NCBI RefSeq assembly: GCF_000003815.2 | Contig: NC_049980.1 | Span: forward strand, 9,918,964-9,982,963 | Origin: Branchiostoma floridae | Taxonomy: Eukaryota; Chordata; Leptocardii; Amphioxiformes; Branchiostomatidae | Direction: 5' to 3' | Length of the DNA: 64,000 nt | Shown: positions 44,817 through 57,461 of the stretch, piece after piece | How positions within the stretch are numbered: position 1 is the stretch's first letter | How the letters are laid out: the number at the start of each line of letters is the position of its first letter | Translations under genes and position numbers: made by a program | The notes under the pieces: generated by a model | The model's database searches: none | What the model saw: only the letters and a program-made list of their open reading frames with translations | Told to the model about the DNA's origin: nothing

Positions 44817-47717
44817 TCACACAGACGGGGGTGGCTTAGGTGGGGGCCGAACCGCTGGATGATGATGTACAGGAGCATCGGACGGGTGTGGACGCTCTCC
44901 CTTCAGCTGCTGTGTTGCGCCTGCTGATGGAGGGGACGGTTGGTACTCTCCCTTTAGCTGCTGTGAGTCACCTTCTGCTGATGGAAGTGAAGGCTGGTTC
45001 TCTCCCTTCAGCTGTTGTGTGTCACCTTCTGCTGATGGAAGTGAAGGCTGGTTCTCTCCCTTCAGCTGCTGTGTGTCACCTTCTGCTGATGGAAGTGAAG
45101 GCTGGTTCTCTCCCCTCAGCTGTTGTGTGTCACCTTCTGCTGATGGAGGAGAAGGCTGGTACTCTCCCTTCAGCTGTTGTGTGTCACCTTCTGCTGATGG
45201 AGGAGAAGGCTGGTACTCTCCCTTCAGCTGTTGTGTGTCACCTTCTGCTGATGGAGGAGAAGGCTGGTACTCTCCCTTCAGCTGTTGTGTGTCACCTTCT
45301 GCTGATGGAAGTGAAGGCTGGTTCTCTCCCTTCAGCTGTTGTGTGTCACCTTCTGCTGATGGAGGGGAAGGCTGGTTCTCCCCGTTCAGCTGTTGTGTGT
45401 CACCTTCTGCTGATGGAGGAGAAGGCTGGTACTCTCCCTTCAGCTGCTGTGTGTCACCTTCTGCTGATTGAAGTGAAGGCTGGTTCTCCCCGTTCAGCTG
45501 TTGTGTGTCACCTTCTGCTGATGGAGGAGAAGGCTGGTTCTCCCCGTTCAGCTGTTGTGTGTCACCTTCTGCTGATGGAGGGGAAGGCTGGTTCTCCCCG
45601 TTCAGCTGTTGTGTGTCACCTTCTGCTGATGGAGGAGAAGGCTGGTACTCTCCCTTCAGCTGCTGTGTGTCACCTTCTGCTGATGGAAGTGAAGGCTGGT
45701 TCTCTCCCTTCAGCTGCGATGTGTCACCTGCTGATGGAAGTGAAGGCTGGTTCTCTCCCTTCAGCTGTTGTGTGTCACCTTCTGCTGATGGAAGTGAAGG
45801 CTGGTTCTCTCCCTTCAGCTGTTGTGTGTCACCTTCTGCTGATGGAGGGGAAGGCTGGTTCTCCCCGTTCAGCTGTTGTGTGTCACCTTCTGCTGATGGA
45901 GGAGAAGGCTGGTACTCTCCCTTTAGCTGTTGTGTGTCACCTTCTGCTGATGGAAGTGAAGGCTGGTACTCTCCCTTCAGCTGTTGTGTGTCACCTTCTG
46001 CTGATGGAAGTGAAGGCTGGTACTCTCCCTTCAGCTGTTGTGTGTCACCTTCTGCTGATGGAAGTGAAGGCTGGTTCTCTCTCTTCAGCTGCTGTGTGTC
46101 ACCTTCTGCTGATGGAAGTGAAGGCTGGTTCTCTCCCTTCAGCTGTTGTGTGTCACCTGCTGATGGAAGTGAAGGCTGGTTCTCTCCCTTCAGCTGTTGT
46201 GTGTCACCTTCTGCTGATGGAAGTGAAGGCTGGTTCTCTCCCTTCAGCTGCTGTGTGTCACCTGCTTATGGAGGTGATGACTGGTAATCTCCCTTCAGCT
46301 GCTGTGTGTCACCTTCTGCTGATGGAAGTGAAGGTTGGTACTCTCCCTTCAGCTGTTGTGTGTCACCTTCTGCTGATGGAGGAGAAGGCTGGTACTCTCC
46401 CTTCAGCTGCTGTCTTTCACCTTCTGCTGATGGAAGTGAAGGCTGGTTCTCTCCCCTCAGCTGTTGTGTGTCACCTTCTGCTGATGGAAGTGAAGGCTGG
46501 TTCTCTCCCCTCAGCTGTTGTGTGTCACCTTCTGCTGATGGAAGTGAAGGTTGGTACTCTCCCTTTAGCTGTTGTGTGTCACCTTCTGCTGATGGAAGTG
46601 AAGGCTGGTACTCTCCCTCCAGCTGCTGTGTGTCACCTTCTGCTGATGGAAGTGAAGGCTGGTTCTCCCCGTTCAGCTGTTGTGTGTCACCTTCTGCTGA
46701 TGGAGGAGAAGGCTGGTACTCTCCCTTCAGCTGCTGTGTGTGGTACTCTCCCTCATGTGCAGTGGAAGCCTCCGATGTTGGAGGAGAGAGTTGGTACCCT
46801 ACCTCTACCTGTGCAGTGGCAGCTTCTGCTGATGGTTATGAAAACTGGTAGTCTAAGTCTAACTCCACAGGTGTTGTGAGAGGCTGGTGCTTGTTCTTCT
46901 CTAGTATGGTAGGTGATCTTGCCTTTGTTGGCACTTCATTCATAGTAGGGTTGGGCATAGAGGTAGCATGGAGTATGTGCATGATCTTGGTTGACTGATG
47001 AGGTGTCATTCGGGTATCGGTTACTAGTCTGGGGCATGGCACGTTGTTGGTAAAGACACTGTGTATGCATGGCGTCGATTGCGTTGTGGATGGAGAATAG
47101 TTCGAGGTGTATCCATCAGAAAGTTGAATCTGATGTTTACTGAAGTTGATGATTAAACTGTTGGATTCCAAGAAAGAAGTTCCGGCTACAATAGGTTCGG
47201 CGAGGTCGTCAACCACGAAAGCATCAAATTTCAGAGGGACTTTCTCCCTGTAGAACGTAGTAGAGCACTCACCTATGACGGAGAGTCGCCGCCCATCTGC
47301 TTGGATTGACTTGAGATTTGCTGCGTGTTGCGATTTACGGACGGGTACATTCAGACGCTGTGCTTCGGCAGCTCGGATCAAGCTTGTTTCGGCTCCCGAC
47401 TTTAAGTTGATCCTGATTGCGTGCCCCTCATGGAAGGCATCCAAGCGAGGTAAAGCACGAACGCTGACTCCCCTCGCCTGCGCACGTGGGGAATCCCCGA
47501 CGTTGTCAGGACGTTGGTGGGGAGGGCGAGGGTACGATTTCTCTTCGCCTGACAAGAAAGGACAAGTGCTAAGGACGTGGTTGACATATGGGACAGATCT
47601 TCTTAGGTCCTCGTTTCCTCGGGTGTGATCTTGATGGACCCGGGGTAGAAAAGTGTGGAAGTTGAGTCGGTGTGGAACACCATTCATAAGGTCCCGGATG
47701 TTGACTCGCCATGACAT
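44817..47717 (-). pseudogene. Retroelement frame: gag tail / retropepsin-like domain / 18-residue repeats
   Basis: A minus-strand frame from 47717 to a TAA at 46836 encodes a retropepsin-like domain: HAIRINLKSGAETSLI, then IGECSTTF and IVAGTSFLESNSLIINF. The usual catalytic Asp of the D-S-G motif reads Lys here. Upstream, a CPIC half-knuckle lies in one frame and the H-x4-C half in the next, so a frameshift splits a CCHC zinc knuckle. After the TAA the same frame continues without a break in repeat-like sequence, then into about 34 copies of an 18-residue Q/P/S/E-rich unit (TQQLKGENQPSLPSAEGD type). It carries one more in-frame TAA at 46266 and ends PPPKPPPSV plus TGA at 44817. Confidence 0.75.
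44885..46745 (-). repeat. 54-bp minisatellite (~34 units)
   Basis: Nearly exact 54-bp units, a few shortened by 3 or 6 bp (for example near 45725, 46155 and 46260), so the reading frame is always kept. All three plus-strand frames stay open over hundreds of codons for the same reason. On the minus strand it is the repeat domain of the retroelement frame. Confidence 0.95.
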
Positions 47718-47837
47718 GTGCGGACTTGCTATTCTGCCCTTTTCCCCGGTCGTCGTTGCGCGTTATTTACCTGGTTGCGTGGCATCCAAGCTTCTTGGTG
47801 CGTGTGTGGGTTCTAGGAGACCAACCGGTGCCACCAC

Positions 47838-48015
47838 GCCAATAGGGAACACGTACGGTGACGACTCAAGGATGACAGTGAGCGCATAGTCAGGAGCACA
47901 ATCTATTTGGCAACATCTAGATGGAACCCATAATGATGAACAACCGGACCCTACCACTAGTTGCATGGGGGTGGTCCAAACCTCTTATAACATTAACACT
48001 ATACAATAGTGGCGT
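47838..48015 (-). repeat. 5' LTR
   Basis: Identical to 43662-43839. The inner edge reads TTGGCG followed at once by TGGTGGCACCGG on the minus strand. Confidence 0.85.
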
Positions 48016-51000
48016 TGCGCAATTCCATGCCACCTGAATGAAACCTTTGAAACCAAAGAATTCTAAAAAGCAAGATACACCGTCACGAATAGTAAAATGA
48101 AAACTGTATATGCAGACAAGTCGTCCATCTTGATATTTTCCTCGTTGGCTTCTCGGGTCCAAAATATAACTAATAATACTGTGCTGTCAATTTATAAATA
48201 TACACGACAACTACGTTTTCGCAAATATCTCAACACACTTAGGATATGTCGAAAAAGACCCACCGGTGCTAAATAGGTCACATGGTTCCTTGTGTTGTTG
48301 TTGTCGCAAATCCAGCGATGTCCAGCATTACAACAAGCTCCTCGGAGGTGGTGGGGTGGCGGGAACGTCTTAATACGTCGTACAAGAAATTGTTGGCGTT
48401 GGTCTGCATGATGTGGGCAACGTACGGAAGGATGCCTTTGTGTTATCCAAAATAATGAAGCCCTTGGTTGCGCCGAGGATGTCGCCACCGCCGTATGCAG
48501 GTAGCCAACAATCAGTAATTCCAGTGCATTTCCAAGTCTGTCTTCGGAAACAACGGACACATCGAAGGGAGACATTACCGTTCATGAAAAGGAACAGAAA
48601 TGAGACAGTAAACAAATATCAGGCCTGATTGTGGGAACCCCAAACGTTGTGTCAGACAGTATCAGCTTTCTCTGCTCCGGGGTCATCGGGTTATCGGGGT
48701 CATCAGAGAAATCCGGGTTTTGTCACGTTTTCAATTAAGCGGCAAAATAGCAAGGTGTCAGGTTCACACGCTTCCTGTCAATCATCCAAACTGTCATTTG
48801 GTTTGATTTCCTCTATCTTTTAACTGTCCCGTGTTCTGTGAAATAGGTGGGGGTTGTGATTTTAATGAAACGTAGACTTTTGGTGATCTACTCATTGGCA
48901 AACGCTCGGACAAATTGTGGCAACAGTTTGAAATAAACTTTCTTTCGGTCTCGTCGTGAAGACTGCGTTCAGTATGCTATACTTAAACAGTCTACCGTGG
49001 ACAAATAGAGTTTTATAACGACCTCTTTCTATCTCTAATGGATAAGCGCTTATTCTTAACTTAAAGCGCTTAGATATGGCGGATCTTTATTCGAACTCAG
49101 GTAATTTTCCATCGAATATATATTTGGACTTGAAACCTTAAAGGGCATATTGGCTTACCGTGATTTGTAGACGATTTGCAAAAGAATGTTTGACGTACAT
49201 ATCAGTAAGTCCTCCTTTAATTAACAATGTACATATATTTTCATTGCCTACAGGGTAATTGGTGTTCCATAAGAAGGAATATCACTCGGAAAGTTGGAGT
49301 AACCAGCTCTTCTTGCAATTATTTCACATATTGTATTGTTGACACAGTAAAACGTTCACCTGTAAGGGATGTGTGTGGATGTCCAGTTGCTTCAGTCTCA
49401 GCCAATACTTAAGTACAAGAACACTGATACTTCCATATCTATTTGGAATACCCCCAGTTTTGCCCTACTAGCTAGGTTACACGAATTTCTGTGTGCACTA
49501 AGGATCGGTGTTTTTACAAAAGCAGTTCTATATGTTAATATTTCAACAGGGCAATAGTCATTTGAGTGAACTTTGCTGGGGCTAGCCCTTTGTAATAGCC
49601 ATAGGCTAGTTGGGCAGCCCTGGCTGTGTGTTCGGTGCAGCCAAACCAATAAATAAATAAGTGAACTTTGCCTCAGATCTCAACAGCATTTATAGACTTG
49701 ATATATGCATTGTCATGTTTAAGTAGGGCCTTAGAGGATAACAAAGTCTACATGAGGGTTTTGATACCGAAAGCGGCTTTCTGTGCCTTTCAAGACAGTT
49801 GATTTAGCTAAAGAATAACTGCCTGACGAGGACAGGCCTGGATAAAGAGCGTCATTTGGAAACTTGATGTTCCTGAAAGTCCATCCTATTTTTTTTTAAA
49901 CCACCACTTTAGTTGTCTTTAGTCTTGAATCTTCCATTTCACACAAAAGACGTTATATAAGCTTGTCCAGTGTACGCAACACAAAACACGGTTCTCTACG
50001 TCTACGGCGACAGTGGTGTCGTGTCTGAACATGCACCTGCATGATCATGAGTCATGGGAAATTCCCTGACGAGGTGACGGCCCAAAACCCCCACGCCTCT
50101 ACGGCGACAGTGGTGTCGTGTTTGAACATGCACCTGCATGATCATGAGTCATGGGAAATTCCCTGACGAGATGACGGCCAAAAAAACCCACGCCTCCCCA
50201 CATGATCGTAAATGCGCGATTTTATTTTTACAAAAATGCATTTATGACGATTGTGAATAAAAGACATGCGGGATTTTTTTTCGAATGTCAATATGAATAT
50301 GTTTTTTTTTTTTTTTTTTGCAAATGTCAATATGACGATTGTGAGTGAAAGAAATACGGGATTCTTTACGGATGCAATTACGACGACTTTGAATTAAAGA
50401 AGTGTGGGATTTGTTACAAATGATGACGATGGTGAATGATAAAGACATGTGGGAAAGAAATGCTACTAGTTATAGCAGCACCCCAATGAGTCCACACAGT
50501 ACATGTATAGTCAGGACCGTGCAACTGAACATAAAATGGACATGCCAGAGAATGATTTGTTTTTCCGGTCATTATTTTGATCGCAGCTACCAGTAGTCTA
50601 CCGGAATCTGGCACCGATGATGACTAGCGTGTATGTTGGTTGACAAAGACATTGAGAAATGATTGTTTTCAATAGAAAATTTACGGGTGAGCAGTGACGC
50701 TTGTACCAAGGAGCTTCAAACTCTCCCTGCATGACAAATCCCCGGTGTGCTTATCTAAAGGTGCCCTCTCTCAGCGGCACATGCGTCACTGCGGGGTTCG
50801 TTCACTGCGTTACTGTTTTGCTATTTTCTCCGATATTTCATAATTTAGATATTGCGTAATACGTAAAAGTATGAATACGACAATATTACGCTATATTTTT
50901 AGATATTGACAGCAGAACTTGAAACAGCTAGACAAATATTAGCCTGGATGCCAGACGGCCTCCAATTTCTCGGCTCACGGGCTAACATGTATTCTCTACC

Positions 51001-52310
51001 AGACTGACTACGCTGGCTGTTATAGGGAGAATACTTTGCCTGGGAAGTTTTGCTACCAGAGGGTTTGGTCGGCCACGTAATCCCAACCTGATCTAACCTA
51101 ATAGCGTGTACTGATTCCCCTGGCCAATTTCCCGATTTTCTTGCCGAATTTCACGATCCCTGGACCCACGTAGGAAGGTGTAGTCTAGCCAGCATGCTCC
51201 GACTAAATAAATTCTACATCAGACCCCCCCCCCCCCCCCAGTTATATTTTACAGATACGTTGATATGTTTATCTTTTTTAGCAGAAGTGTTTTTGATGCA
51301 GGTGCCTATAGAAGAGTCCATCCTCACACAGGGAGGGGCAATCGTTTAAATGCAATTCTGGACAGGATGATTATGCGAAGTCCGTTCTTTGATGAGAGGA
51401 GCAGTAATTGAACGGGTCCATTTTACATGAAAATAGCACTACAATACTCCATTACCCCGCGAGAGAGTCATTTTGCTAAATTTAATTTTAGACTGGAGTG
51501 TTTAGGCAAAGTCCATTTTATTTTAGAGAAAGTGTTTCTAAACCATAACATTTGACATATGGGTGCTGGCCAATGGAAGAGTCCATTCTCGCACAGTTAA
51601 TTTTTAGCCTGATTAAATCTCGCTTAATCTGATTAAATCTCGCTGTATAGCAGCCCGCCCAACATCCACCCTTGAGGAGGGGCCAGTTACAGCCCAGCGT
51701 TGCACAGACTAAGTTAATTTTGGACTGTGGTCATTATGCAAAAGACAATTTTTGAGCAGAAGGGTTATTGAACTGGTCCACTACATTGTAGTTGTTGACA
51801 TATGTCAGAAGAAAGGTCCATTCTCTTTTTAAAGATTCAGTCTACGAATTTGATGATAATGCCTTCGGAACTTCTTTGGTAAGGCTCATGCATAGTCCAT
51901 TTTAACCGGAAGTGTTTTTAACGTCAATTTTAATATTCATGTTAATTTATCCCGCATAAATTACTCACACGCAAACCTGTATATATATTTGCTGGAACAG
52001 CTAATATTTAACTCTAGTTATGTCTGCACTCATGTGCACGCTGCTATTATGATGAATTCTGGGGTGTCTTACCTCTTCGAATTCACTTTGGGGCCCTTAA
52101 TGTAAATCGGGATTTACATCAAGGATCCCAAAATTATTGACTTTACTAGCACTGCTAGGCGAAATACTAGTGACTAGTAGTAGGTTGTTATGCTAACTTC
52201 AAACTCCCCCTCCTATGTAATTGGTACCGCCCTTCGTCATGACCTTTGACACTCATTTCCCCAGTTGAAGTGTGTGATTGCTGTCCTTCCACTGATGATG
52301 ACATGCCGGC
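48016..52310. other. Repeat-rich non-coding interval
   Basis: 48190-48620 has overlapping open frames on the minus strand with partly protein-like composition but no consistent splice model. The remainder shows no gene. It includes a 97-bp direct duplication at 50001-50194, a degenerate ~63-bp repeat around AATATGACGATTGTGAATAAA at 50210-50470, a poly-T run near 50302-50320, a poly-C run near 51224-51239, and recurring GAGTCCATT words at 51300-51900. The C3orf38 promoter must lie just before 52311. Confidence 0.5.
50001..50194. repeat. 97-bp tandem duplication
   Basis: The block starting TCTACGGCGACAGTGGTGTC occurs at 50001 and again at 50098 with only a few substitutions. Confidence 0.9.
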
Positions 52311-54302
52311 ATGCTGTCGGATAAAGAAAAGCGGTGCTTTGCAGAACTGTTGCAGCTCATCCCTCAAGACCAACTCTTGTCACTGAAGGACACGGTAACG
52401 AACAGGGCCATAGAAGTGCGAAGCAGAAATGGTAAGACGACAGGCATGGTAGATTTGTCTAGCTATGCACCCCTCCCCCTTCACACTTCCGGGTACTAAC
52501 CTGGTCGAAACATGGGCAAAGTCATTAGACAAAAATAACGGTAGGGGGTGGGGTAGAAGAGGCTGTATTTGAGGGGAGAATTCAAGCATCTGCATTTGAA
52601 CTAGGGTAGGGTTTATGCAATTTTGTGTCCGGGGGGTTGGGTCAGAAGTAGGATTGGGACCTCTTCCACCCCCCTTCTTTGAAATGAATAATCCTTGAAA
52701 CAGCCCATTGGGAACTCTATGCTATGAGGTGTGTGCAAATTTGTAGCTATTCTACCCTCCCCCATTTTTTTCATTTTTCAACAGCTACTTGAATAGCTCA
52801 ATAGAAAATGACAATTATAAGTTTCTGTTTCTCTAGCTATGTACATACAGGAATGAACTGTTGATAAGAAGCACATGAACATCAGGATGAATCTTCATTG
52901 TCTTATAAAAGAAATAATGCTACATTTAGATTACTGTTATTGGTGTTGCTATTTCCTCTTGACAAGTATTATGTGCAATTTTAATATTAACTTGTATATC
53001 AATGTCACAGTACTTTGTATGGATATAAAAGGTAGAATGTCTTCTGATTTGATGAGGAAGCCTGTGGTGCAAAGTCAACTGTAGCCCTGTTCTGTGCTGG
53101 AAATTGCTTTTATTTTTTTTGTGTTCGTAAGGTTTGGACAAGTAGACTAGGAGTGACAATAATGACTGTAACTCATGTGTTATACTATATGTCCACAGAG
53201 GCTGTCCGTGCCATTGTGTCCTACTCAGAGTCACCAGAACAACTCCTGAAGAGAAGGAAGATCAAGAGAGACTTACTGTTCCAGTACCTTGCCAGGAATA
53301 ATGTCATCATCACACCAACCGCAAGCAAGACAGACCTGATCCAGAGAGTACTGCAGTTCTGGGGGATTGAGGTGGCCAGAAATGTGCAATGGGAGGATGA
53401 GGTAGACATTCTTTCTGTAATTCCTTAAGTTTTTATTTGATTACCAAACATACATTGATAGCTTGGCTAAGATTGGTAAGACACAGAAAAAACTGTCACT
53501 CAATCAGGGGTCAATCAAGTGAGGGTTCCACTAGCCTGGAGTCTAGCCTCATTCTAAGCTTCCATGAGCAAAGAAGGCTGGACTCCAGGCTAGGGTTCTT
53601 CCTAACAAATTATCAGCACCCTGGCAAGAGATGAGATGTAATTATGGTAGAAGTAACGAAGATGTGACTTTTTGGACATATAGCTCACAGGATAAGTTGT
53701 GATCATGCAATTGATTCCATATTTTTAAGCTCTACCTATTAGAGTAACATACATATGAATTGATTTGATTCCAGGAGGACAAAAGGGTATCTGCACAAGT
53801 CAAACCTAAAGACGAGATTCAGCTGCTAGCAGAACAGTTCTGTACCTGGTTCTTCAACCTTCTCAACTCCCATCATCCTTTGAAGAACAGCCCTGTGGAA
53901 GGGTGGGGTCCTCAGCACTTCTGGGCCGACACCCAGCTCAAGATGGAGTACCACACCCCTGATCTGCACCAGGAACAGTACCAAGGGGCTGACCTGGTCA
54001 GCCAGAGACTTCTGGCCATCGTAAGGGATGACCTGCTGATATTCAACCCCAACATAGCAGCTGACGGTGTGAAGGGAAAGAAAGATCCACACGGTTTGGT
54101 GGCAGTCTTGGTTTGTGGTACAGTGCATCGACAAGAGAGATGCCTAGGCATGTTCGAACAGTGCTTCTGTCTTGTCAGCGATCCAGACAAGCACAACAAC
54201 TACAAGATCAAGTCTACAAACTTGAGGATTCGTGGGAGGGAAGTCATGGGTATTCCCAGACTTGAAGCTGGAAGTGATGAGCTACTTCCAATAACTGCTT
54301 AG
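52311..54302 (+). CDS. C3orf38: C3orf38 homologue
   Basis: Three exons (52311-52431, 53199-53401, 53775-54302) join in phase to 283 aa; the human protein is 329 aa, with a longer tail. Shared blocks are LLQLIPQDQLLSLKDTVTNRAI, the AVRAIVSYSESPEQLLKRRK segment, WGPQHFWADTQL, a KDPHGLVAVLVCGTVHR stretch and LGMFEQCFCLV. The second half (from about residue 110) is the conserved globular domain, with a nuclear-transport-factor-2-like flavour in some annotations. Human C3orf38 has been linked to apoptosis in overexpression work; its biochemical role is not established. The ATG follows a short 5' leader. No signal peptide or membrane span. Confidence 0.95.
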
Positions 54303-55923
54303 TCTTATGGAATCTCACATAAATGTTAGTGAGACATAACTGATTTACAGTTTTGATGTTTGTCTTTTCTGAGGCGTTGTTATCATTTATTGATAGGCTT
54401 TAAAGATAGTGCAAATTTGGCAACTTTGTGGCATCTGTTGGCATAACAGCCATGTGTTTGGCCCAGAACCCAAGAGGTCCTGGGTCTGAATTCTGTCATG
54501 TCACCTATCTTGTGCCCTCGGGATAGACACTTTGCATGACTTTCCTCAGGTAAAAATGAGTACCGAACTTTGGTTGGGGCCCTCCCTTTGATAGAACGTT
54601 TAATAGAGAAATCTTTATTGACGCGACAAAAGTACAGCGACTTTCGTAAGGTCTTACATGTATAACAACTACTTACAGTACAGCTAAACGGACATATATG
54701 GATATCTATAGGTATGAATGTACGTTAAATGTAAGTTAAATGTAGGTCATGTGTTTGTGGAAAGCCTGACCACAAACAAGAAACCATCACACTTATTGAA
54801 AAGAGTATATGTCTAGAGCTCTCAGACTGATTGGTTTTTAAGCAAGTAATAAGATAAAAGAAATTGGATGCTACCAACAACTTTTGCAGTCTACATGTCG
54901 TAGTATTTCTGCAATTGTGAAATTCATGTGTGCATAAATTAAGTTGTTACAGCTGTCAGGACTTTTTTTTTGCTAGATGCAAATTGCTACTGTTTGTTAG
55001 TTGTTATTGTTACCCTACAATAGAGACAATACATTGATCTTCAGTCAGTATTTGTTTTGTATTACAGGTCAGTTTCAATTTATTGTCAGTGTATTTGGAA
55101 TTCTGTCAGTTGGTACTGTTGTATATTTTTATGTACTTCTAAAGAAGGCTATAAGAAGAATTTTCAGACAAAGATGTTTTCTTTAATCCTGATGATATTT
55201 GTCATTCAGCAATTATTTTGTTATCTACAAGTTACTTATGTAGAAGAAAGTTATTCTTTTCAAAGAGTTTGAAATATGAGTTTTCTTCATCTACAAGACA
55301 CATACAGGAGTTGGCGCTTTAATGTAAGTTTACAGTGGAATTCGATCACATTGGTTCCATCTGTAATTTCTATACATTCAAGTAGTTACAATGTAGTCTA
55401 CATAATGTACAGATCTGTGGTGACCAATGTAAGTCAAGTGGTGCTGGGGAGGTACATGGATATTGAAGTGTAATAATACCAGATTAATTCCTCTATAATA
55501 GCAACAAATAATTAAGGAACATCAAGTCAGAAGAAAAGAAGTGCTTTTATTTTGCACCACCAATGGTACAATACATAAAACAAAGGAGTACAAAATTTGA
55601 CCAAGGAGCTTTCATCCAGCTGACAGCATGTATGTACTCAAATGATAATACAATGTATTTCCATAGTCCCAATTCTCATCAATATAGCTTGCTACAAAGT
55701 AATCTTAGGATGAGTCAATACAGTTTGCTACAAAGAAATCTTAGAAAAAAACAATAAAATGGTATCTACAAAGAACTCAAGTTAATCCTTATCCTTAAAT
55801 CACTGTCAGCTCTCTTAGAACATATTGACAATAACAAACAAAGAATGTAGATGTATATCATAGACCAGAATACTTCAGTATATCAAAAATAAAACAGGTC
55901 TCTGCAAAGATGCAGTGCTTGGA
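54303..55923. other. Convergent 3' region of C3orf38 and LSM6
   Basis: About 54430-54600 resembles a degenerate SINE (GGCCCAGAACCCAAGAGGTC..GGGTCTGAATT). 54605-54650 (ATCTTTATTGACGCGACAAA, AGTACAGCGACTTTCGTAAG) is the inverse of sequence at 42340-42385, a dispersed-element end. The minus-strand AATAAA at 55546-55551 is a candidate LSM6 polyadenylation signal. No coding frame supported. Confidence 0.55.
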
Positions 55924-57461
55924 CTATGCACGTCTTACAGCTTTCTGTGTACTGATGTACAGGACTGAAACAAGAAAAAAAAAGAAACACTTTAATCACA
56001 TTGCAAAACTCCTTGACAAAACTTATTGTTTGTACATCTGACTGCTGCCTATCCTGCGTCAGGGACTCCAGCAGCAGTATAATCAAACAACGGATAGTGA
56101 GTGAGTTATACTGCTGAATAGGTATCATTAGATATAAGATTGCAACCCTACTTTTAACACTTAAATTGTCACTAATGACTTTATTGTTTGTTGTAGCTCC
56201 ATATATCCTTCTTTCATCCAAAAAGAATTATTGTTCAACATTTTGCTTAAAAAAGCTTTCCATATTATATACAGGACCAGGGTTGGACAAGTTTTCTGAA
56301 ATTCACTTGTCCTATCAGGCAAGTAGTACTGTACATAAAAAATTTGCTTGCCAAACCAACTTTTCACATTCCCAAAATTTGAATAACATTCTAAAAATGT
56401 TTTTTTCACTTCCAGTATGGTACTCTTTTATTATTAGCTTTCTTTTTCTATGTTGACCAATGCTTGTTGCCATGATCATGACAGTGAAAGGTAACAAGTA
56501 TATCAAAACCTCACTCATGGAAAAATCTTACTTGTTCGATCGGGGAAGTGGGGTAGGACATGCACTTGCCCTGGACAATCGGGCTAGTGGACTTGTCCAA
56601 CCCTGAGGGCTTTATAGCTATATGGAATATTATATTTGCATGTACTTTTACAATTGTGCATAAATTTTTTGTACCTACCATTGTTCCCCCTGATGAATGC
56701 ATCGCCATATTTGTTTTTGAGCTGCCCGTTGACGTACTCCTCAGTCTGCTCCAGAGCTATGTTCATGTAGCCATCTAGGCAAGCCAGAACTCCTGCAATG
56801 CAAGATGATGGGTTACAAATTGGAGATTAGGGTTAGCAATGCAGAGCAACACTGTTCAGTTCAGAAGTCTGAAAGACAGGGAACAACGGACGCTACACAG
56901 GATAGGGAGCGTGAGTGAGTTTTGCCACCATTTTTCTATTATAGAACTTACTTAGCCTGATAAATCACGCATATTATAGCAGCCTGCCCAACATCCAACG
57001 GGCTCCCTTGAAGGCCAGATACAAGACGGCAGAGTTTGCCTGAAACAGACAACTTTCTGGCTACAGTAGATCTAATTCAGTAATTGGAATTTTATGTACA
57101 TTTTTGTGTACTATACATTGCACACAAAGATGATAAAATGGATGTTTTTCCCTAGAACTATTATATAGCATAACTTTGCTAAAGAGTGGGTCAAACCAAG
57201 TGGACCAGGCAAGGGCATCCTCAACAGATAGCAAAGGCTAGGGGTGACAGGTTGTTCAGTGTGATATAACCAGCTGCTGCCGCCCTGCATTCCTGCAAAT
57301 CTGGGGTGCACAGAAGGGCGGATCTGCTGGCTATACAGGTACAGAAAGGATGCATATGAGATACACATACCTCTGTAATCTACACCTGAGTTCAGCTTGA
57401 CCACCACCGGCCTGCCTATGATCTGCTTCAGGAAGTCGCTAGGTGTCTGCTTTCTGGACAT
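55924..57461 (-). CDS. LSM6: LSM6, U6 snRNA-associated Sm-like protein
   Basis: Exons 57371-57461, 56679-56792 and 55924-55964 join in phase to 81 aa. The product MSRKQTPSDFLKQIIGRPVV... is almost identical to vertebrate LSM6 through the Sm1 motif (VKLNSGVDYRGVLACLDGYM) and Sm2 (AFIRGNNVLYIST), and ends in a basic tail. LSM6 belongs to the LSm2-8 ring that binds the 3' end of U6 snRNA in the spliceosome and to the LSm1-7 ring in mRNA decay. The ATG follows an AG, so a 5' UTR exon probably lies upstream toward the divergent promoter with HSD17B4. The frame upstream of the ATG stays open to 57725, but that stretch looks intronic. Confidence 0.97.
56278..56605. mobile_element. MITE with CAGGGTTGGACAAGT ends
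   Basis: Left end CAGGGTTGGACAAGT and right end ACTTGTCCAACCCTG are perfect inverted repeats over 15 bp. Length 328 bp, within the second LSM6 intron. hAT-like ends, but no clear 8-bp duplication. Confidence 0.85.

Larger units (their letters stand above)
43662..48015 (-). mobile_element. Non-autonomous LTR retroelement
   Basis: Two identical 178-bp direct repeats (43662-43839 and 47838-48015) bound the element. Reading on the minus strand, the sequence just inside the right-hand (5') LTR is TGGTGGCACCGG, a primer-binding-site-like stretch starting TGG. Just before the left-hand (3') LTR is a purine run (GAGAAGGGAAAGAAGAGA), as expected for a polypurine tract. The interior has a remnant gag tail with a zinc-knuckle motif, a retropepsin-like domain and a long tandem-repeat region; I see no reverse transcriptase, RNase H or integrase. 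No clear target duplication. Confidence 0.85.

Noticed and set aside
44840-46879. 679-codon plus-strand frame as a real gene
   Set aside because: It is the antisense reading of a 54-bp minisatellite; the minus-strand frame is continuous with a retropepsin-like domain and has better protein composition.
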